Source of the DNA: Brachynemurus nebulosus
Taxonomy: Eukaryota; Arthropoda; Insecta; Neuroptera; Myrmeleontidae
Length of the DNA stretch: 64,000 nt
Direction: 5' to 3'
NCBI GenBank assembly: GCA_035578155.1
Contig: JAPWDM010000001.1
Span: 159,871,498-159,935,497 of the forward strand
A program made the position numbers and the translations under genes. The notes beneath the pieces were generated by a model that ran no database searches, was not told where the DNA came from, and saw nothing but the letters and a program-made list of their open reading frames with translations. The stretch's first letter is position 1. Each line of letters starts with the position of its first letter. Below, one piece after another: positions 57,785 through 64,000 of the stretch.

Positions 57785-58801
57785 TACTTAAACTTAAACA
57801 AAACTCTTTTTTTTACCGTAGGAACGACTAGGTTTACGTAAACCTAGCCGCCCCTTTTGTTTTTCATGTTCTCTCAAAAACGGTAAGTACTAGTGATGTC
57901 GAGCTGTTGAGCAGTTAGTCGGTTAATCGACTAAAGTTGTTTTTCAGACAAAATTAGTCATTAGCCGAAAATATCGAGCGAACCGTGGTCGATTATTCGA
58001 CTTTTTTAGACGAATTTCTTAAATAACGTAACCTATCCAACTCTTTCCAAAACGATGTCTTCTTTTGAATTTAATTATTGACTTTTAATATATTTTTTAA
58101 GAAAAGAAAAGATATATAATGACGTACCACAATGTGTCAATCACATAAACGTGAAAAATTATACAAATAGATAAATTTTTAGTTTTTGTCTTTTGAAAAG
58201 TAATAAATAATATACAAAAATTAATAAATTAGTCACTTGTAGTCATTTAAAAAAAGTAATCATATTTAGTCATTTAGTCGAAGTTAAAATAGTCGACTAA
58301 AAAATGACTAAATGTAAATTAAATTAGTTGACTAAATCGATTATTTTAGCACACGTAATCTAAACCTACTACTAGTTCTTTTTTTATCTACTAGTTTTTG
58401 GGGATTTTGCAATTTTTTTGTGGGGAGGGGGTTGGCTACCTTTATGGAGGTGTAACCGTACTACTTTTGGTATAAAAGTGCTGAAATAAATGCCAAAACA
58501 TAAAAGCACGAATTTTTTTAATCCAGTATACGAAAAAAAATGCCCCCAGGGTAACACATTATTTTTTACATGGTTTTAATTTTAAAACATTTTGAACGAA
58601 ACTTTTTATTTGAAAAATGTCAAATGTTTTTCACATATACCACACTATAATTGATACATTTGATAGAAGGGATGCCTCAAAAGCGAACGCCAAACCACAT
58701 TGTTGTTATTATTATAGACTTGACGCCAACCTAGTGCTCACTACCTCAGCAGGATAGTACTGGGTAAGATTCACCTATACCAGCATTATGCAACGTATTA
58801 A
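57785..58801. repeat. TCGACTAA-rich palindromic block plus unassigned flank
   Basis: From about 57,890 to 58,345 the words AGTCGGTTAATCGACTAAAG, GGTCGATTATTCGAC and AGTCGACTAAAAAATGACTA recur around an AT-rich centre, like a MITE with TCGA-palindromic ends. The remainder (58,350-58,800) is unassigned. Confidence 0.45.
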
Positions 58802-59590
58802 GGTACATATCCATCTGAGAGAAAAACTATAGAGAACTGCTCTCGAGAGTCGTAATTAGAAGTGGACATAGGACTGATAGTACTGTCCAACAGTACACGC
58901 AAAAACTCTCGAAGAGTAGATAAATTTCTATTTCTCTCAAGTGGACAAGCATAAATTCATCTCTCCGACAGTTACTCTCAAAATTCGAATCATATTCGTA
59001 TTGTGACAGCACTCTCAGCTATATTACATATATTGATTTTGTACGTTGTTTCTATTTATAATAATTTATCGTATTTTGTTGTACGCAGAATGTAGGTATT
59101 ATACCTTTATACTTTTTATATTTGTTTAATATAAAAACTGTTAAATTGAATAAAATTAGAATATCAGAGTTAATTATTGAAATTAATTTAAAAATGGATA
59201 GGAAGGAGTGAACTAAAGAAGAAGATACAAAATTAATTAACCCCTTTAGAACTAATGACGAGCTCAGCCCGTCATACTAAATTTTAGAAAAAATTTAACT
59301 GAAGAATACATATTATCTTATATCGGTAACTGAAGGCATTACAGTAAAGAGTGATCATACTGTAAATAAATTAAGCAAAATGTACCAAACTTGCAATTAT
59401 ACTTATAAAGATATTAAATTTTTTATCTAAAATATTGGAATATATGGCGGTACTAAAGGGGTTAAATATTTGTCAAACAACATTTTTTTAATGGAAAATA
59501 TAAAAATTATAAAAACTGTGATCGTAAAAATAAAATGTACCTACAATAAGTTCAACGTAAATTGAATAATTTGAAAAATCATAGGAAAAT
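58802..59590 (-). mobile_element. Harbinger-type MITE copy 2, interrupted and truncated
   Basis: Inverted relative of 26,440-27,330: starts GGTACATATCCATCTGAGAG after TAA and follows the first copy through GAGAGTCGTAATTAGAAGTG and AAGCATAAATTCATCTCTCC. It resumes after an insertion (59,241-59,461) and is lost near 59,590, where a family A fragment begins. The other terminal repeat is missing. Confidence 0.7.
59241..59461. mobile_element. piggyBac-type MITE nested in the Harbinger copy
   Basis: Starts CCCCTTTAG and ends CTAAAGGGG with TTAA on both sides (59,237-59,240 and 59,462-59,465), the piggyBac target signature. Removing it restores alignment of the flanks with 26.74-26.93 kb. Terminal repeats are short and the 221 bp are non-coding. 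Confidence 0.75.
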
Positions 59591-59594
59591 TGTT

Positions 59595-59775
59595 TAAACG
59601 TCTATCTTATGTGATTTTTTCCGTACTTTGCAATGGTGTAGAAAAATGTGGCAAAAACTTTTAAATTATAGCAAATTTTGGCCAAAAACTTATTTTCACG
59701 AAAAATGCTCAAATAACTATGTTCTTAGCATCCGACGTGTCTGGCTGAAGAACTCATCCAAGATTTTTGGACTTT
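59595..59775 (-). mobile_element. Family A internal fragment
   Basis: CATCCGACGTGTCTGGCT and GAACTCATCCAAG match family A near 8,457 and 19,605. TCTTATGTGATTTTTTCCG also matches 31.72 kb. Both element ends are absent. Confidence 0.55.
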
Positions 59776-59969
59776 CAACGTTGTCACCTATAATAAATAT
59801 TTTGAATTCAATCACCTAAACCAATTTAAATTAAATCTACTAGTTTTCGTAACTCTACCTTTCCACGCTCACAAGACGTAGCTCTACCTTCCCACGCATG
59901 CGCATACAGCAAGGTATATTTTGTGTTCATAAACTAAAACACATATTGAGAGAAATTCTAAAGAATACT

Positions 59970-60075
59970 CCATGTGCTCATGCTAGTGCTAATGCTCATG
60001 CTCCACTTGCTCATGCTCAATATGTTCGACTTGCTCCATGTGCTCATACTTAGTTTGCTTCATTTGCTTACAATA
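59970..60075 (+). repeat. Hexamer-based minisatellite
   Basis: Degenerate six-base units GCTCAT/GCTCCA/GCTAGT (CATGTGCTCATGCTAGTGCT, GCTCATGCTCCACTTGCTCA). Confidence 0.75.
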
Positions 60076-60108
60076 ATTTTCGTACTTACGTACATAATTA
60101 TATAGAGT

Positions 60109-60512
60109 AAACGGTATAGTTATTGGACATTGACAGTTATTGGAGAAGACACTCTCTTTTGAAAATTATAAGTTTTATAGACTTGTAAAGCAAATTTCCT
60201 GATCTTTTAGTTAAACAGAACCTTCTAGTATCTACAGAACTTGTGGATTGTGGAAATACACCAGAAATTAATAAATTAAATTTTTGTCCAATAACTGTAT
60301 TTTTCTACGCGCACAACTTTAATATTTTTTTTTTTTTTTTTTTTTCAGAGACTTACCAATATGTAATATAGAAATTTTATATGGTACATTAAAATAGACA
60401 GGTCTTACTTTATTTGTGAATTTTTTCGTTAAAAATAAAGCTACAACACGTACTTTTTCTCTACTTTGCTTTGAAAATTTTTCTTAACTGTCCAATAACT
60501 ATACCATTTGCC
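60109..60512. mobile_element. TIR element, about 400 bp
   Basis: AAACGGTATAGTTATTGGACA at the left and TGTCCAATAACTATACCATTT at the right form 21-bp ends. AGTTATTGG/CCAATAACTG words recur inside. Contains a long T run near 60,330. No coding capacity. Confidence 0.7.
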
Positions 60513-60517
60513 CTACC

Positions 60518-60850
60518 TACATTTTTTCAAAGTCTCCGTTGAAATGCATTCATAATTATTGTCAATAGTTTTATAAAGGGTCATCTTTTGTTATATTTTT
60601 ACAACTTGGGCTAGTGAAAGTACATATTTGTACACATTAATTTCTTTTATTTAATAAAAACAGGTAAATTTTTAAGAAATTGTTCTAAATAGATATTTAT
60701 GATAATTGTTATTTTCTTATTTTTAATATGAATTTATATAAATATAAAATCCTTATATAGAGTCTATGTCAGACTAAACTTTTTTAGTTAGTTAGACTAA
60801 AGTTATATAATATTATGATAATAATTATTCATTAGATTTGCAAAACCATG
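60518..60850. other. Unassigned AT-rich sequence
   Basis: No recognisable feature. Confidence 0.35.
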
Positions 60851-61035
60851 TCGGGGAAATGTGAATGGCTTATAAAATTTTTGTTTTTCATACGAAGTTG
60901 TTCAAAATTTGTGTGGTGCATCTTGAATAATATAGAATTAAAAATAAATCAATCATAATGTGATATATAAAATAAAAAGTACTTAAAGCAAAGCTTTTAT
61001 CTCAATTCATGAAAAGCCATTCACAATTGCCCCGG
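60851..61035. mobile_element. Possible 185-bp MITE
   Basis: TCGGGGAAATGTGAATGGCTT pairs with AAGCCATTCACAATTGCCCCG at the right. No clear target duplication. Confidence 0.55.
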
Positions 61036-61466
61036 TCGACCCTACCTTCAAGTTTTATGAATATTTATTAACCAAATTCAAATGTTGGATAAAAAAATCT
61101 TCATTCAAATGTTTAAATTCATTTGCAAAAGTACCTTTCGCTGAAAAAACTTTCACTAATAAAAAATTTTTAAATATTTGTACAAACAAAAAATGTTTTT
61201 ATACCAAATAAACAAAAGTGGCAAAAAACACAATTAACCTTTTTTGTATAATATAAAAATAAAAATTAATAAAAACGATCAAAAACGAAATAATTCAAAT
61301 TACTTTTAATAAAACTAATCCCACAAAATAAAAAGAGATATTGTTATTTCCGTTTTCATTTATAATTTTTTATAAGAGAAACCAAATAATATTGTATTCC
61401 AAAGAGGTATACAGTTTGTTGCTCAAAGTTTATATTTTAAATATTTCTATTAAAAATTGTAGATGT
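61036..61466. other. Unassigned AT-rich sequence
   Basis: Very AT-rich, no recognisable feature. Confidence 0.35.
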
Positions 61467-61640
61467 GTATCAAGTCCCATAAGAATATTAGAACAGATTT
61501 TTACAGCGAAAAAAATGGTACCTACAAAACATTCCATTGGTCAATTTACTATAGGTGAACACGATAAAAACGAAACAAAAATTCTGATTTCAGAACCATA
61601 GTAACAATATACCTATTAAATAATAATATGAATTATACTA
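61467..61640 (-). repeat. Inverted partial copy of the T repeat interior
   Basis: AGTCCCATAAGAATATTAGA, ACATTCCATTGGTCAATTTA and GATTTCAGAACCATAGTAAC are inverted matches to 62,465-62,655. Together with T2 it makes a long inverted repeat with an 0.8-kb spacer. Confidence 0.75.
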
Positions 61641-61790
61641 TAGTATATTGTGCAATGAGTGCGGGAAATTGTCGATTGCCCACGAAAGTGAAATTGAGCG
61701 CACGAACGTAGTGAGTGCGGTCATTCGCTTGAGTGGGGCAATCGACAATCCCGCACGAGTTGCACATACTATTTTTTATTACGAATTTCA
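61640..61790. repeat. GC-richer palindrome
   Basis: GTGCAATGAGTGCGGGAAAT plus TGTCGATTGCCCAC on the left pairs with GTGGGGCAATCGACAATCCC and GCACGAGTTGCAC on the right. It folds into one hairpin with arms of about 35 bases. Confidence 0.7.
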
Positions 61791-61989
61791 CATACTTTTT
61801 TCTATTGTTATCAATATTTTTGACATTTATTACTTTTTAAAATAATATTTTTAAGTGTTTGTCTTTTTTTTTTCTGAATTAATTATCGTTTAAATTACTT
61901 TGTTGGTGGTTTCTATAGAAATAATTATGAAATATTTATTAAATGAAAAATTAAGAGGCGGCTTTGCGTGTTTTGATTAAATTTTTCGT

Positions 61990-62125
61990 GTTTTATTGTC
62001 AATTTGCGTATGGAAAGTTACTTTCCACACGCAAAAAAGTACGCGGGAAGAGTACAGTGGGCAAATAGCTATTTTGCGTACAGAAATATGTGCGCCAAGT
62101 TAGTACTTCTCCCGCATGAGTAATA
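61990..62125. repeat. GC-richer inverted-repeat block
   Basis: Words TTTGCGTATGGAAAGTTACT, TTTCCACACGCAAAA, GTACGCGGGAAGAGTAC and TAGTACTTCTCCCGCATGAG pair locally. It resembles the 24.6 and 61.7 kb palindromes in composition and in its ATTTTTTATTA-type borders. Confidence 0.5.
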
Positions 62126-62194
62126 AAAAATTATTTTGGTTGTTAAATTGTCTTACCGTATTACCTACACCTATATTTTTGCACTTACAATTAA

Positions 62195-62870
62195 ATGAGA
62201 GGTTTGTATTTTTTCGAATAAATTTGGGTTTGTCTAACGAAAATTTGTTGCCTAGCAATTTAACGAGAATAACTGACAACTAACAAAAACGCAACAGCGA
62301 AGCTGAAGCGTTTTTGGGTAGACAGTTCTTCGAGTTAAATTACTTTTAGGTAAGAAATTTGAATTGTAGAAAACAAACTTATTCAGAAAAATAATAAAAC
62401 TCAAGTGTAATTCCGTAAGATAATTTATAGAATAAAATAAATTAGTATAATTCATATTATGATTTAATACATCGTTACTATGGTTCTGAAATCAGTTAAA
62501 TTTACCAGTACGAATTTTTGTTTCATTTTAATCGTGTTTTCATACGGTAAAATGACCAATGGAATGTTTTGTACTATTTTTTTCTCTGTAAAAATCTGTC
62601 CTAACTTTTTTCCATGGTAAAAGTGAAAAACTACAATATTCTTATGGGACTAGATACACATGAGTTAATTTACCTGAATAAATTTGCGTTTTCTACAACT
62701 CAAATTTCTTGCCTAAAAGCAATTTAACTCGAAGAACTGTCAACAAAAAACCCCTTCACCTTTGCTGTCGCGTTATTGTCGCGTTCTCGTTAAATTACTA
62801 GGCAATAAATTTTCGTTACGCAAGCCCCAATTTATTCGAAAAAAGACAAACTTCTCGTGTAATAATAAGT
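62195..62870. mobile_element. Target repeat T2, unoccupied copy
   Basis: Terminal inverted repeats of roughly 160 bp: 62,195-62,355 (GAGAGGTTTGTATTTTTTCG) and 62,695-62,870 (CGAAAAAAGACAAACTTCTC). The interior at 62,440-62,600 matches the sequences flanking the LINE at 42.3 and 49.2 kb, without the LINE. Non-autonomous; no coding frame. Confidence 0.75.
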
Positions 62871-62942
62871 GACAATTTAACTCATGTGTATTAAAACTCC
62901 CATTAGAATATGTAGTTTTATTTTTAATTTTAGCCTGAAAAA

Positions 62943-63908
62943 AGTAGTCAAGTACGTGTTAGACACGCACCAAGGCAGGATTTCGTAGTACCATAAAATT
63001 GGATGACTTTGGCCACCATGGGTGTCTTTAGCTATTTTTCAACATTTGCTTTATTTACGCACGATTACGTTATAATCATACTTATGTACGGAATAGTATT
63101 TTTTACTGATTCTATAGATTATATTGGATTCTAAAAAAATTATATACATAAAACAATTTAATTTTTAGTACCTGAAAAAGTTTAAATAGAAAAATTTACG
63201 AAAAACCTGCAATTTTTACCTTTAAAAACTTTAAGGGCAGCTTGATATAATAAAACATAAAAAAGAAGTATTTTTACCATATTTTTATTTTTAAAAAAAA
63301 AACCTCAAAAAATATTTCAAACATACTTGGCGTGTCTTTGCGTGTTACAAAAAAAAGCAACATGTGGCCAAAGTAATCCAACTTCATCGTCTCTCTTTGG
63401 CCACCCTTATTTAAAAAACAAAAAAATATTTAGAATGTATTTAGCTTCTTCTCCATTTCAAAGTTAAAAGTACTAATACAGACCCATAAAACGTAATTAG
63501 AAACAAAAATTAATATCATTTGGTGTAAAACTTATAACAGTGTAAAGTTCAAAAATGGACCATAGTCACCCAACTTTACGGTACAGTAGGAAGAATTCGA
63601 GATAAAATATTTTTGCATTTACTTAAAACGTTGATGGTCATGAGCACCACACAGCATCAAGTTAAACTGACTAACGCGTAGATAATCATAACCTACTATG
63701 ATGGAACTCCCAATTAGTACACTTAGGTATTATAGAATTGTTGACACGGTACAGCGTTGTGTCCCAGTTAGTCAGTTTAACTTGATGCTGTGCGGTGCTC
63801 ATGACCGTCAATATTTTAAGTAAATGCAAAAAATATTTTATCTCGAATTCTTGCTACTATACTACGAAATCCTGCCTTGGTACGTATCTAACACGCACTT
63901 GACTACTT
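62943..63908. mobile_element. TIR element with 48-bp ends, 966 bp
   Basis: AGTAGTCAAGTACGTGTTAG...GGCAGGATTTCGTAGTA at the left and TACTACGAAATCCTGCC...CACGCACTTGACTACT at the right differ at only a few positions. TGACTTTGGCCACC and its complement recur inside (63,010; 63,366; 63,400; 63,560). A solo end is at 9,685. No coding capacity. Confidence 0.8.
63592..63851. repeat. Long hairpin, about 84-bp arms
   Basis: 63,592-63,675 (AGAATTCGAGATAAAATATT...CTGACTAAC) and 63,767-63,851 are near-perfect inverted copies around a 91-base loop, nested near the right end of the 62,943-63,908 element. Confidence 0.8.
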
Positions 63909-64000
63909 TATTTAGTCTTATTAAAATTGCAAAAAAATTATTTTTCCCTCTAAATTTATTTTTATTTATGCTAAATATTCAGGAGCACATATATCGGTTG

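Overview
This is an AT-rich, repeat-dominated piece of a eukaryotic nuclear genome, most likely from an insect. The reasons are a complete I-clade LINE, GGTTAGG-type degenerate repeats, (TA)n tracts carried inside dispersed repeats, small hAT, PIF/Harbinger, piggyBac and mariner-type non-autonomous transposons, and AAATTTCATTAAAATCGGTT-type arthropod repeats. The order cannot be settled from this sequence. I see no convincing host protein-coding gene, tRNA, rRNA or CRISPR array. The window reads as intergenic or intronic DNA built from layers of transposons.

Layout. 1-706 is an inverted-repeat element with iterated subterminal motifs. 2.1-3.8 kb holds two interleaved inverted repeats, one carrying a hammerhead-like ribozyme motif. 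4.7-5.2 kb is a small hAT. 5.97-8.76 kb is a large repeat (family A, with a 120-bp tandem array and two (TA)n tracts); a second copy lies inverted at 19.33-23.22 kb, a third at 31.19-31.89 kb, and fragments at 5.5, 9.2, 41.8 and 59.6 kb. Family B has two inverted copies, at 16.23-17.87 and 35.58-37.22 kb. Families A and B share subterminal inverted repeats followed on one side only by a short hairpin, the layout of Helentron-derived elements. Short MITEs, hAT and Harbinger elements with recognisable target duplications lie between them.

42,324-49,219 is a minus-strand I-clade non-LTR retrotransposon flanked by a 12-bp target duplication. ORF2 (endonuclease, reverse transcriptase, RNase H, CCHC) is open and all the active-site residues I checked are present. 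ORF1 is broken by a short inverted duplication at its first zinc knuckle. The 3' UTR is a chain of eight stem-loops. It is inserted in another repeat whose unoccupied relative lies at 62.2-62.9 kb.

52.33-52.68 kb contains two direct copies of a hammerhead ribozyme motif 248 nt apart on the minus strand, the arrangement of retrozymes or Penelope-like terminal repeats. 56-64 kb is again layered inverted-repeat elements, including a decayed pogo-like transposase remnant and a piggyBac-type MITE nested inside a Harbinger-type MITE.

The genes do not form a pathway. The only protein machinery is the LINE, which could supply reverse transcriptase in trans but has lost its own ORF1. All boundaries were read by eye; element ends without a target duplication are approximate.
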